DNA of 64,000 bases, from the NCBI RefSeq assembly GCF_900112085.1, contig NZ_FOJY01000001.1, positions 186,001 through 250,000 of the forward strand, given 5' to 3'. The notes below the pieces were generated by a model, which saw only the letters and a program-made list of their open reading frames with translations, made no database searches and was not told where the DNA came from. Below, piece by piece: positions 28,758 through 35,851 of this stretch (its first letter is position 1; each line of letters begins with the position of its first letter). This stretch comes from Acetitomaculum ruminis DSM 5522. Its GTDB lineage: Bacteria > Bacillota > Clostridia > Lachnospirales > Lachnospiraceae. Made by a program: the position numbers and the translations under genes.

Positions 28758-28877
28758 ATGCTATTGTTTCGTGGATAATTTTTTTTACTTGTAATATAAT
28801 AATAAGGTAGTGGTATTTGTTTAATAATTTTTAGACAAATTATAGAATAAAATATTATACGACAGGGGTGAATGATT

Positions 28878-29504
28878 ATGAATTCTATAATAACTATAGG
28901 CAGGCAGTACGGAAGTCAGGGACATGCTATAGGTGAAAAACTTGCGAAAGAGCTAGGTATTCCTTTTTATGACAAAGAAATATTAGCTAAAGCTTCAAAA
29001 GAAAGCGGTATTTGTCAGGAATTATTCGAGCAAAATGATGAAAGGGCTTCTTCAAGTTTTTTCTATTCTTTGGTTATGGACAATTCATATCTTGGGTATG
29101 GTGCTAATTCCAATTGGGAAATGCATTTAGGTCAGAAAATTTTTCTTGCTCAGTTTGATTCTATTAAAGATATTGCAACTAAGGGAGCATGCGTAATAGT
29201 TGGAAGATGTTCTGATTATGTTCTTGAAGGTTATGATAATCTTGTCAGTGTTTTTATTCATGCAGATCTTGAGTACAGAACAAAAGTTGTTATGGAAAGA
29301 GAAGGTTTAAGTGAAAAGAAAGCACTTGAACATGTAATGAGAACTGATAAAGAAAGAAGAAGTTATTATAACTATTATACAAATAACAGATGGGGTGATT
29401 TAAATAATTATCATCTTACTATTGACAGCAGTATAGCCGGTATTGACGGATGTGTGGATATTATTAAAGAATTTGTGAATGTAAAAGAAAATAAAAACGA
29501 ATGA
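28878..29504 (+). CDS. Cytidylate kinase-like family protein
   Basis: This 208-residue P-loop protein starts MNSIITIGRQYGSQGHAIGEKLAKELGI, a variant of the nucleoside monophosphate kinase P-loop lacking the classic GK(S/T). It belongs to the cytidylate kinase-like family (AAK6-type) common in clostridia, usually of unknown substrate. VIVGRCSDYVLEG and ERRSYYNYYT are also visible. I chose ATG 28878, 9 bases after AGGGG; the ATG at 28872 is too close to the ribosome site. Confidence 0.85.
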   Translation: MNSIITIGRQYGSQGHAIGEKLAKELGIPFYDKEILAKASKESGICQELFEQNDERASSSFFYSLVMDNSYLGYGANSNWEMHLGQKIFLAQFDSIKDIATKGACVIVGRCSDYVLEGYDNLVSVFIHADLEYRTKVVMEREGLSEKKALEHVMRTDKERRSYYNYYTNNRWGDLNNYHLTIDSSIAGIDGCVDIIKEFVNVKENKNE

Positions 29505-29540
29505 TTTACGAACCTGTAAACAAGGAAAGGAAGATAAATA

Positions 29541-30254
29541 TTGTATAACATAGGAATATGTGATGATCAGATAATTTGTGCTGAAACTTTCGAAATTTCA
29601 GTAATGAAAATCATGAAAAGTTTTGATATTGAGTATAGGACTTTTATTTATACCAGCAGTAATGAAATGATTGCTGATTTAAAATCCGGTAAGACTACAT
29701 TGGATATATTATTTTTAGATATTATTATGAATAAAGAGGATCATAATGGAGTAGAAACTGCTAACATTATAAGAAAATTCAATGATGATCTTACTATAGT
29801 TTTTGTAAGCAGTACAGATGAATTTACTTTAGAGGGTTATTCCGTAAGGGCGTTACAGTATTTATTAAAACCTGTTAATGAAGAGAAACTTCATGATCTT
29901 TTAGAATATGATTTAAGAGACAGAATAAGTGAGAATACTACATCTAAAAACTATATTTATTTTAAAGTAAAAGAATCAACCAGAAAAGTGAATTATAAAG
30001 ATATTGTATATATAGAAACCTATGGAAGGGGAATTAAGGTTGTATTAAAAAATGACGACTTCATTTCATCCTATAAGATATCCCAGGTACTTGAAATGTT
30101 GACACCGACTTTTTTTATACAATGCCATCAAAGCTATATCGTAAATACCAATTATATTTCAGAAATAAAACATCTTGAAATCATTACAAATACTGAGGAT
30201 TCAATACCAGTAAGCCGCTCTCACTGGAAAGAAGTTAAACAGATATTTACCTAG
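29541..30254 (+). CDS. LytTR-family response regulator
   Basis: The 237-residue regulator has a receiver domain (about 1-120; acidic residues in ICDDQ and the phospho-acceptor Asp in LDILFLDIIM; Lys in LLKPVN). A LytTR DNA-binding domain follows (about 135-237; FKVKESTRKVNYKDIVYIETYGRG, FIQCHQSYIVN). No sensor kinase is adjacent. TTG start 7 bases after AAGGAAAGGAAG. Two identical 12-base repeats lie just downstream (30278 and 30354), possible targets. Confidence 0.92.
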   Translation: MYNIGICDDQIICAETFEISVMKIMKSFDIEYRTFIYTSSNEMIADLKSGKTTLDILFLDIIMNKEDHNGVETANIIRKFNDDLTIVFVSSTDEFTLEGYSVRALQYLLKPVNEEKLHDLLEYDLRDRISENTTSKNYIYFKVKESTRKVNYKDIVYIETYGRGIKVVLKNDDFISSYKISQVLEMLTPTFFIQCHQSYIVNTNYISEIKHLEIITNTEDSIPVSRSHWKEVKQIFT

Positions 30255-30277
30255 TCTTTCTGTATTATTACTCAAAT

Positions 30278-30289
30278 GTTAAATGAGAC
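30278..30289 (+). repeat. Direct repeat copy 1 (GTTAAATGAGAC)
   Basis: The 12-mer GTTAAATGAGAC occurs here and again, identical, at 30354-30365. Both copies lie between the LytTR regulator and the small downstream gene, so they may be regulator-binding sites. Confidence 0.45.
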
Positions 30290-30353
30290 GTTTTAAGTGT
30301 CAAATATGAAATAATAATTATTTTAGTTTTTTAATATGATATTATAAATTCAG

Positions 30354-30365
30354 GTTAAATGAGAC
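30354..30365 (+). repeat. Direct repeat copy 2 (GTTAAATGAGAC)
   Basis: This is the second identical copy of the 12-mer, 76 bases downstream of the first and about 30 bases before the start of the 81-residue gene. An AT-rich stretch with TATTATAAATT lies between the two copies and could hold a promoter. Confidence 0.45.
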
Positions 30366-30395
30366 ACAAAAAACATGGTGGAGGAGTTATACAGA

Positions 30396-30641
30396 ATGAT
30401 GATTTCAACTGAATCACTTGACGAAGTAATAAAGAGCTCCTATGAAGGAGATAATGATGGATTTGGTTATTTAATAAAGAATTTGAAAGCTGTTTGTAAT
30501 TCATTCGGCGATGAACTTTCTGAAAAGATTACACAGTTTCTTTCAGAAGAATACGGTATTACGAATGATCGTCAGTTAAGGCTTGCGAGCCTTGATGTAG
30601 AGGTCGATTTAGCAGAATTTATTAATTCTCAGACCGTTTAA
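30396..30641 (+). CDS. Small acidic protein of unknown function
   Basis: An 81-residue reading frame with normal codon use and a good ribosome site (TGGAGGAG, 10 bases before ATG 30396). An in-frame ATG at 30375 lies upstream of that site and is less likely. The product is soluble, acidic and predicted mostly helical (KNLKAVCNSFGDELSEKITQ), with no motif I recognise. It lies between the LytTR regulator and an intrinsic terminator, so it may be the last gene of that unit or a separately controlled target. Confidence 0.65.
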   Translation: MMISTESLDEVIKSSYEGDNDGFGYLIKNLKAVCNSFGDELSEKITQFLSEEYGITNDRQLRLASLDVEVDLAEFINSQTV

Positions 30642-30687
30642 ATTAGGTTATTATATTTAACATTTCTTTCTTCATATTTTCTAAAAA

Positions 30688-30716
30688 GGGCTATACATTT
30701 TGTATAGTCTCTTTTT
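30688..30716 (+). terminator. Intrinsic terminator
   Basis: GGCTATACA pairs with TGTATAGTC around TTT, followed by TCTTTTTG. It ends transcription after the small gene. Confidence 0.85.
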
Positions 30717-30752
30717 GTTGAAGAAAGTCAATATCAGGCTGAATGATATGAC

Positions 30753-30781
30753 TTTACAATAATTATTTTAAATGTTAATAT
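30753..30781 (+). promoter_or_regulatory. Promoter of the yhbY-nadD-yqeK-rsfS operon
   Basis: TTTACA (30753-30758), 17-base spacer, TAATAT (30776-30781). The roughly 70-base leader carries an AGTGGA/TCCACT hairpin just before the ribosome site. A GTCA-TATCA/TGATA-TGAC dyad lies directly upstream of the -35 (about 30727-30752). Confidence 0.6.
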
Positions 30782-30857
30782 ATCTCAAAGAAAAAAATTT
30801 TGAACAAAATAGCAGATAGTGGATTTTCTATGTCCACTTAATAATTCAGGAGGAAAA

Positions 30858-31142
30858 ATGACAAGCAAACAAAGAGCATATTTGAATAAACTTGCTGCAA
30901 ATGAAAAAGCAGTTTTAAGCGTTGGTAAAGAAGGTGTTACACCTGAGTTTATAAATGCATTGGATGAAGTTTTAGAAAAAAGAGAACTTGTTAAAATAAC
31001 ATTTCAAAAAAACAGTCCATATCAATCAAAGGATATGGCTCAGACTATTGCTGAAAGAACAAACTCAGAAATAGTTTCATCATTAGGAAGAAAGTTAGTT
31101 TTCTTTAGAGTATCTAAAACAAACAACAAAATAATAATATAA
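30858..31142 (+). CDS. yhbY: YhbY/CRM-domain RNA-binding protein
   Basis: The 94-residue protein is a single CRM domain with the GxxG-type loop in AVLSVGKEGVTPEFINALDEVLEKRELVKI. Family members associate with pre-50S ribosomal particles. ATG 30858 lies 5 bases after AGGAGG. It is followed by nadD-yqeK-rsfS, the classic Firmicutes ribosome/NAD cluster. Confidence 0.93.
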   Translation: MTSKQRAYLNKLAANEKAVLSVGKEGVTPEFINALDEVLEKRELVKITFQKNSPYQSKDMAQTIAERTNSEIVSSLGRKLVFFRVSKTNNKIII

Positions 31143-31161
31143 AGAAAAGTGAGAAGTTAAT

Positions 31162-31833
31162 ATGAATGGGGAAGTAGAGGAGAAAATAGGTATTCTTGGT
31201 GGAACATTTAATCCAATTCATCTTGGTCATATGCTGATTGCAGAAAATGCATATGATCAATTTCATTTAGATAAGGTGATATTTTTACCATCAGGTAATC
31301 CACCACACAAAAAAAATATTGGATATATCAGTGCTAAAGACAGAGCCAATATGGTTTCATTATCAATAAAAAACAGAAAAGAATTTGAGCTTTCTTATGA
31401 AGAAATTGACAGAGAAGGCACTACATATACATCTGACACTATGGAAAGAATGACAAAAGAACATCCAAATGTCAGATACTATTTCATTTTAGGGGCAGAT
31501 TCGTTATTTACCTTTGATAAATGGCATAGACCTGACATTATATGTAAATGCTGTACAATTCTTGTTTCCTGCAGGGAAGAGCTAAAACTTAGAGCAGTAG
31601 ATGAAAGAATTAAATATTTAAAAGAAAAGTTTAATGCAGATGTTCATAGATTGACTCTTCCCGGATTTGATGTATCATCAAAACTGATCAGAATGAGAGT
31701 TGGATTAAATAGAAGCATTAAATATCTGGTAAATGAAGATGTAGAAGAATATATAAAAAAACAACATTTGTATGAAAACATTGATTTAAATACATTAGAA
31801 CCAAATTCTTATGAAATAGAGTATAGAGGATAA
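31162..31833 (+). CDS. nadD: Nicotinate-nucleotide adenylyltransferase NadD
   Basis: NadD adenylates nicotinate mononucleotide in NAD synthesis. The 223-residue protein carries the nucleotidyltransferase motif GGTFNPIHLGH (HxGH) and the C-terminal VSSKLIRMRV matching the ISSTxIR signature. PSGNPPHKK contributes to nucleotide binding. It ends 2 bases before yqeK. ATG follows AAAAGTGAGAAG. Confidence 0.95.
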   Translation: MNGEVEEKIGILGGTFNPIHLGHMLIAENAYDQFHLDKVIFLPSGNPPHKKNIGYISAKDRANMVSLSIKNRKEFELSYEEIDREGTTYTSDTMERMTKEHPNVRYYFILGADSLFTFDKWHRPDIICKCCTILVSCREELKLRAVDERIKYLKEKFNADVHRLTLPGFDVSSKLIRMRVGLNRSIKYLVNEDVEEYIKKQHLYENIDLNTLEPNSYEIEYRG

Positions 31834-31835
31834 AA

Positions 31836-32408
31836 ATGTCAGCTATTGATTTTTCCAACATAGAAAAGAAATTAAATGATAATCTGGATGAAAACAGATA
31901 CAATCACACTTTAGGTGTTGCATATACATCTGCCTGTCTTGCCATGAGGTATGATTATGACATAAAGAAAGCCAGGTTAGCAGGTTTGCTACATGACTGT
32001 GCTAAGTGCTTAAGTCATGAAGAAAGGATAGAATTGTGTAAAAATGAAAATGTAGATATTTCAGAAGCGGAATATCAAAATCCTTCTTTATTACATGCAA
32101 AAGCCGGTGCTATAGTGGCTGTTAAAGAATATAATGTGGATGATGATGAGATTTTATCTGCCATAAGATGTCATACTACTGGAAAGCCGAATATGTCTTT
32201 ATTAGATAAGATAATATATATTGCGGATTTTATCGAGCCAACTAGAAGAGAAATAAGCTGCCTTCCAGATATAAGAAAAATGGCATTTATTGATTTGGAC
32301 AAGACATTGGTAATGATTCTTGAAAATTCATTAGAATATTTAAAGTCAATGGGCTGTATTATAGACATAGAAACACAAAAAACATATGATTTTTATAAAA
32401 TGAAATAA
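31836..32408 (+). CDS. yqeK: YqeK family HD-domain phosphohydrolase (Ap4A hydrolase)
   Basis: The 190-residue HD protein shows HTLGVAYTSACLA (first His) and LLHDCAKCL (HD pair), plus IYIADFIEPTRRE typical of YqeK. Characterised YqeK proteins symmetrically hydrolyse diadenosine tetraphosphate. It sits between nadD and rsfS as in Bacillus. Confidence 0.93.
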   Translation: MSAIDFSNIEKKLNDNLDENRYNHTLGVAYTSACLAMRYDYDIKKARLAGLLHDCAKCLSHEERIELCKNENVDISEAEYQNPSLLHAKAGAIVAVKEYNVDDDEILSAIRCHTTGKPNMSLLDKIIYIADFIEPTRREISCLPDIRKMAFIDLDKTLVMILENSLEYLKSMGCIIDIETQKTYDFYKMK

Positions 32409-32424
32409 AATCAGGAGGATTAGA

Positions 32425-32787
32425 ATGACAGATTCATTAGAAATAGTCAAAATTGCAGTAAAAGCATTAGATGAAAAAAAAGCCGTAGACATAAAAGTCC
32501 TGGACATATCAGATATAAGTATAATTGCAGATTATTTCATTATTACAAATGCAGATAATATTCGTCAGGTGAATGCATTAACAGACATAGTGGAAGAGCA
32601 ATTATCCAAAAATAAAATACCTATTAAACAAATAGAAGGTTTAAATTCTGATTGGGTACTGATTGATTGCCATGATGTAATAATAAATGTATTCCTGCCT
32701 GAAACAAGAGAATTTTACGGACTTGAACATATTTGGCAGGATGGAAAAGATATAGATATAGAATCTTTATTAGAAACTTCAAATTAA
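32425..32787 (+). CDS. rsfS: Ribosome silencing factor RsfS
   Basis: RsfS binds uL14 on the 50S subunit and prevents subunit joining when translation must slow. The 120-residue protein has ADYFIITNADNIRQVNALTD and WVLIDCHDVIINVFLPETREFYGLEHIW, the family signature. CAGGAGG precedes the ATG. A bidirectional terminator follows. Confidence 0.95.
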   Translation: MTDSLEIVKIAVKALDEKKAVDIKVLDISDISIIADYFIITNADNIRQVNALTDIVEEQLSKNKIPIKQIEGLNSDWVLIDCHDVIINVFLPETREFYGLEHIWQDGKDIDIESLLETSN

Positions 32788-32800
32788 ATATAATAATTAG

Positions 32801-32846
32801 AAAAACTGCACTTTAAATCCTTAGGATAAAAAGTGCAGTTTTAATT
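32801..32846. terminator. Bidirectional terminator between rsfS and lexA
   Basis: AAAACTGCACTTT pairs with AAAGTGCAGTTTT, with an inner TCCTTAGGA. A-rich and T-rich flanks allow use on both strands. Confidence 0.92.
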
Positions 32847-32848
32847 TT

Positions 32849-33469
32849 CTATTTGTCCATTATTCTAAAGACACCAAATACTTTTCCCAAAATTTTAACA
32901 TCATCAACAATGATTGGTTCTAATTCAGGATTTTCCGGTTGTAAGCGAAAATGAGTTTTTTCTTTATAAAAAGTCTTAATTGTAGCACTATCGTCAATAA
33001 GAGCTGCAACTATATCGCCATTATCGGCATTTTCCTGATGTTTAACCATAACGAAATCCCCATCAAAAATACCGGCATTAATCATGCTGTTTCCCTTTAC
33101 TTTGAGCATAAAACAGTGGTTCTTAGGGATATATTCAGCAGGAAATGGAAAATAACTGTCAATATTTTGTACTGCAAGAATAGGCTCGCCTGCTGCAACA
33201 GTACCTACCACAGGAATATTAACAACTTCTCTTCTTACAACATTAAAGTTATCATCTATAATTTCTATAGCCCTTGGTTTACTTGGATCTTTACGGATAT
33301 AACCATTTTTTTCAAGGGATTCTAAATGTGCATGTACAGATGAAGTTGACTTTAAATTAACTGCTTCACATATTTCCCTGACTGAAGGCGGATATCCTTT
33401 GTTTAATATTTCATTTTTCATAAATTCTAAAATCTCGGATTGTTTAGTTGATATTTTTCCGTATGACAT
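32849..33469 (-). CDS. lexA: LexA SOS repressor
   Basis: The 206-residue repressor has an N-terminal winged helix (PPSVREICEAVNLKSTSSVHAHL) and a C-terminal S24 self-cleavage domain. Ala-Gly cleavage site in VAAGEP, catalytic Ser in VKGNSM, catalytic Lys in TIKTFYKE. I chose ATG 33469 because homologues begin near MSYGKISTKQ and an AGGT lies 7 bases upstream. The frame stays open upstream for 49 more codons, but those residues are not LexA-like and fall in the probable leader. It diverges from a YneA-like gene. Confidence 0.95.
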   Translation of the reverse strand: MSYGKISTKQSEILEFMKNEILNKGYPPSVREICEAVNLKSTSSVHAHLESLEKNGYIRKDPSKPRAIEIIDDNFNVVRREVVNIPVVGTVAAGEPILAVQNIDSYFPFPAEYIPKNHCFMLKVKGNSMINAGIFDGDFVMVKHQENADNGDIVAALIDDSATIKTFYKEKTHFRLQPENPELEPIIVDDVKILGKVFGVFRIMDK

Positions 33470-33620
33470 ATTATTACCTGCTAATAATATAGCTTTTCCT
33501 TTCATTTTTTCATAAATATTCTGGAAAATGACGATTTTACTTCTATTCGCCATTCTGACATCCGGGAGTGTGACCCTATTTTGTAGTATTACGAGTATTA
33601 TCACATCTATAAACAAGTAA

Positions 33621-33649
33621 AGTATAACATATATATTTTTAAATTACAA
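33621..33649 (-). promoter_or_regulatory. lexA promoter
   Basis: On the minus strand TTGTAA (33649-33644), 17-base spacer, TATACT (33626-33621). It predicts a leader of about 145 bases before the chosen lexA ATG, which is unusually long. Confidence 0.65.
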
Positions 33650-33682
33650 ACTGATATTCGCAAAAATTTGTTCTGAAAATGA

Positions 33683-33711
33683 TTGACAAACAAATGTTTA
33701 TCTAATAAAAT
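33683..33711 (+). promoter_or_regulatory. Promoter of the YneA-like gene
   Basis: TTGACA (33683-33688), 17-base spacer, TAAAAT (33706-33711). A palindrome AAACAAATGTTT (33688-33699) overlaps the -35 end and spacer and would block polymerase if bound by LexA. Confidence 0.7.
33688..33699. promoter_or_regulatory. Candidate LexA box 1 (degenerate)
   Basis: AAAC-AAAT-GTTT is a perfect dyad with the GAAC-N4-GTTC spacing of Gram-positive LexA sites but differs at the outermost base of each arm. Its position inside the promoter spacer supports an operator role. Confidence 0.45.
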
Positions 33712-33725
33712 AGAACATATCATCG

Positions 33726-33737
33726 GAAAACATGTTC
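33726..33737. promoter_or_regulatory. Candidate LexA box 2
   Basis: GAAA-ACAT-GTTC matches the GAAC-N4-GTTC consensus with one mismatch. It lies about 8 bases after the expected transcription start of the YneA-like gene. Confidence 0.55.
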
Positions 33738-33817
33738 GGAATGTGTGTTTAGTAATAGTATTAAAGGAAGTAAACTTTTAATTCACATCAAAATTAACAG
33801 AAGGGAAGTACAAAATT

Positions 33818-34117
33818 ATGAAAGAAATAAAATTAAAAAGAACTATTTATGTTACAATCTGTCTTATATGCTGCTGTATAATCCTGCTTTTCTTTTGCAA
33901 TAGTAAATTTAAAGATGGTAATTTACAGGGACAAGCTGTCAAATATTATAAAACGATTCAGATCCATAACAATGACAGCCTTTGGAGTATAGCGTGTCAA
34001 TATGCTCCGGATGGGAATTATGAGGCATATATAGAAGAAGTATCTACTATAAATCATTTAAGTACAGATGTTTTATATATAGGATGTTATTTGACGATTC
34101 CTGTATATAATAATTAG
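33818..34117 (+). CDS. YneA-like SOS division inhibitor candidate (TM + LysM)
   Basis: This 99-residue protein has one N-terminal membrane helix (about residues 9-28) and an extracellular LysM-type domain (IQIHNNDSLWSIACQY to LYIGCYLTIPVY). This architecture and the divergent position next to lexA match Bacillus YneA, which delays septation during SOS. Two LexA-box-like dyads lie at its promoter. Primary sequence similarity to YneA is limited to architecture, so the role is inferred. AAGGGAAG precedes the ATG. Confidence 0.78.
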   Translation: MKEIKLKRTIYVTICLICCCIILLFFCNSKFKDGNLQGQAVKYYKTIQIHNNDSLWSIACQYAPDGNYEAYIEEVSTINHLSTDVLYIGCYLTIPVYNN

Positions 34118-34371
34118 CTCTAAACATACTGAGTTAAAAAAACATTAATAATAATATATTATAATCCAGGGAATATACATCAAGAAAATTGTTTATCAAT
34201 ATTTGTAAATAAAATTTTATATCATACTTTTGCATTAAATTTTTAACAGTGATTCGCTAAAAACCTTTAAATTCAAGTCTTTAAAAATATATGAATATTC
34301 AGACAATGAAATGTATATCGGACGATAGTAGAAAAACAATAATATTTATTTTAAAAAAACTGAAAAAACAC
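34118..34371. other. Gene-free AT-rich spacer after the YneA-like gene
   Basis: No credible reading frame, clear terminator or repeat is seen. Together with the following segment it forms a 929-base gap between coding genes. Confidence 0.6.
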
Positions 34372-34400
34372 TTGACAACCTTTTTTTATGGCAGTATAAT
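34372..34400 (+). promoter_or_regulatory. Consensus sigma-A promoter with no protein gene downstream
   Basis: Perfect TTGACA (34372-34377), exactly 17 bases, perfect TATAAT (34395-34400). This is among the strongest promoter matches in the window. The next plus-strand gene is 7 kb away, with convergent genes in between. Confidence 0.85.
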
Positions 34401-34406
34401 AAGCAC

Positions 34407-35024
34407 ATAAATAAAGCAAATGATTTTTAGCAGACATTTAATTAAAGAAAGGGTGATTCCAATGGGAAGATAGTTAACGAATTTTACTTTATTACTTTTA
34501 CCGGATGAATTTTAAAAGATTTATATTTTATTATTAGTGATTGTTTTGTAAATCGAGAGTAGGATTTGAAAGTAAGGTTCGTATATAATATTTTGTACTA
34601 ATAGATTTTAAAGTTGTAGTCATGAGTTTTGAAGATATGGTGATAAAAGCAGCTACCTTTTCATAGACGAGACGATAGGCGAAGAATTAAAGAAATAGTG
34701 GATTGTAGAAAGGGAATGAGTAAAGATAATATAAGATAATAGTTCGTGAGATGTGATTTTATCTTTATAAGTGTATAGAAGAGGATAGGTAGTTTGTAGT
34801 TTATTAGCATATGAGGATTGATTTGATAAGATTAATCATATAGATTTATAAATTTTCCAACTTTACACCGTTTAGGTTCGTTAGTATAGATGTTATTTTG
34901 ATGAAATTTACAGAAAGGAAGGTATAGACCGCCAGAAACGTAATATATGAGAATAGTTATAATTGAATATTTTATGAAATAATAGTCCTCGGATTTTTTG
35001 TAAAGAAAGAAGATTTGAGGGCTA
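34407..35024 (+). ncRNA. Candidate long structured non-coding RNA
   Basis: The segment runs from the expected start of the consensus promoter to a strong hairpin (34983-35024), about 620 bases. All three plus frames are crowded with stops. It is strikingly poor in C: by hand count of 34441-34860, G outnumbers C about 3.5 to 1, unlike neighbouring genes. Possible stems include AAATC/GATTT near 34550-34567, TAAAGATAA/TTATCTTTA (about 34720-34770, 9 pairs), and ATATGA/TCATAT with inner TTGAT/ATTAA (about 34809-34842). I do not recognise tmRNA, RNase P, 6S or a known riboswitch. The boundaries and the existence of the RNA are inferred. A decayed gene is the main alternative. Confidence 0.45.
34983..35024. 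terminator. Long hairpin, probable bidirectional terminator
   Basis: TAGTCCTC (34983-34990) pairs with GAGGGCTA (35017-35024), and the stem continues inward for nine more pairs, several G-U. It ends the plus-strand transcript and also lies 22 bases beyond the end of the minus-strand signalling operon. Confidence 0.75.
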
Positions 35025-35046
35025 TATTTCTGCTTGATTTTTTGCA

Positions 35047-35781
35047 TTATATGTTGTTTTTCCCAATAAGATTTTCAACTGCTTCTAAAAGCTCGTTTTT
35101 CTGGATGGGTTTTATTAGATAATCTGAAGCATTATTATTCATTATTTCTACCAGGGTATTTTTTTTTGAAGACCCAGTCATCATAATAACAGGTATATTT
35201 TTAAATTTTGCTTTACTTCTGATAAGTATAAGAGTGTCAAGTCCATTCATTCTAGGCATACCGTAGTCTAAAATAATCAAATCAGGTGTATGATAAACAA
35301 GATAACTTAAAACCTGTTGTCCGGATGATACTGCTGATGTTTTATATTTTGTTTTTAAATGCATTTGAATAATGTCTAATGTTATTAAATCATCATCTGC
35401 AATGAGAATTCTTTTTTTACTTGTATAATTCTCAATAAAGTCATATTTTTCTTCAATAGTAGCTGAACTAGGCAAGAAATCATTACAAAGTTTTGTAAGG
35501 GAATTTAGTACAAATTCTTTTTTATTAGTTACGGTGTACATTATAAGGGGTACGTTGGCCAGTAATGGGTTCCATTTTACAGCTCTAAAGCTTTTATTTA
35601 ATTCTTCTTCGTCAAGTTCATCCGTAACAAAGATAATATCAGGAACATAATTTCTAAAGTCTTCATCTTTAATTAAGCCATCTATGTGAATTGATAAAAC
35701 ATCATATTTTTCTTCAAGCTCCAAATGAAGTTTTTTGGTTACACTTGCGGATTTTCCTATAATTAAAATAATATTATTCAT
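35047..35781 (-). CDS. Double-receiver response regulator without output domain
   Basis: This 244-residue protein has two CheY-like domains. The N-terminal one (about 1-115) is degenerate: the acceptor position is in DIIFVTDE, with Thr where Asp is expected. The C-terminal one (about 122-242) is intact, with ILIADDD, phospho-acceptor LIILDYGMPRMNG, MMTGSS and LIKPI. No DNA-binding domain is present. It is the last gene of a four-gene minus-strand operon and probably works with the kinase-like protein 70 bases upstream. Confidence 0.88.
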   Translation of the reverse strand: MNNIILIIGKSASVTKKLHLELEEKYDVLSIHIDGLIKDEDFRNYVPDIIFVTDELDEEELNKSFRAVKWNPLLANVPLIMYTVTNKKEFVLNSLTKLCNDFLPSSATIEEKYDFIENYTSKKRILIADDDLITLDIIQMHLKTKYKTSAVSSGQQVLSYLVYHTPDLIILDYGMPRMNGLDTLILIRSKAKFKNIPVIMMTGSSKKNTLVEIMNNNASDYLIKPIQKNELLEAVENLIGKNNI

Positions 35782-35851
35782 TATTTTTCTCCTTTTTAGC
35801 TATATACAAAAATCAATTAAAAGTATTACCTTAAAATCAAATTACTGTTAT

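Noticed and set aside
34407-34990. Candidate RNA region as tmRNA, RNase P RNA, 6S RNA or a standard riboswitch
   Set aside because: None of the conserved cores of these RNAs is visible, and the low C content does not fit them.
34832-35047. 71-codon minus-strand frame inside the candidate RNA region
   Set aside because: It crosses the terminator hairpin, has no convincing ribosome site, and its composition (Lys/Ile/Tyr-rich) is what AT-rich noncoding DNA gives.
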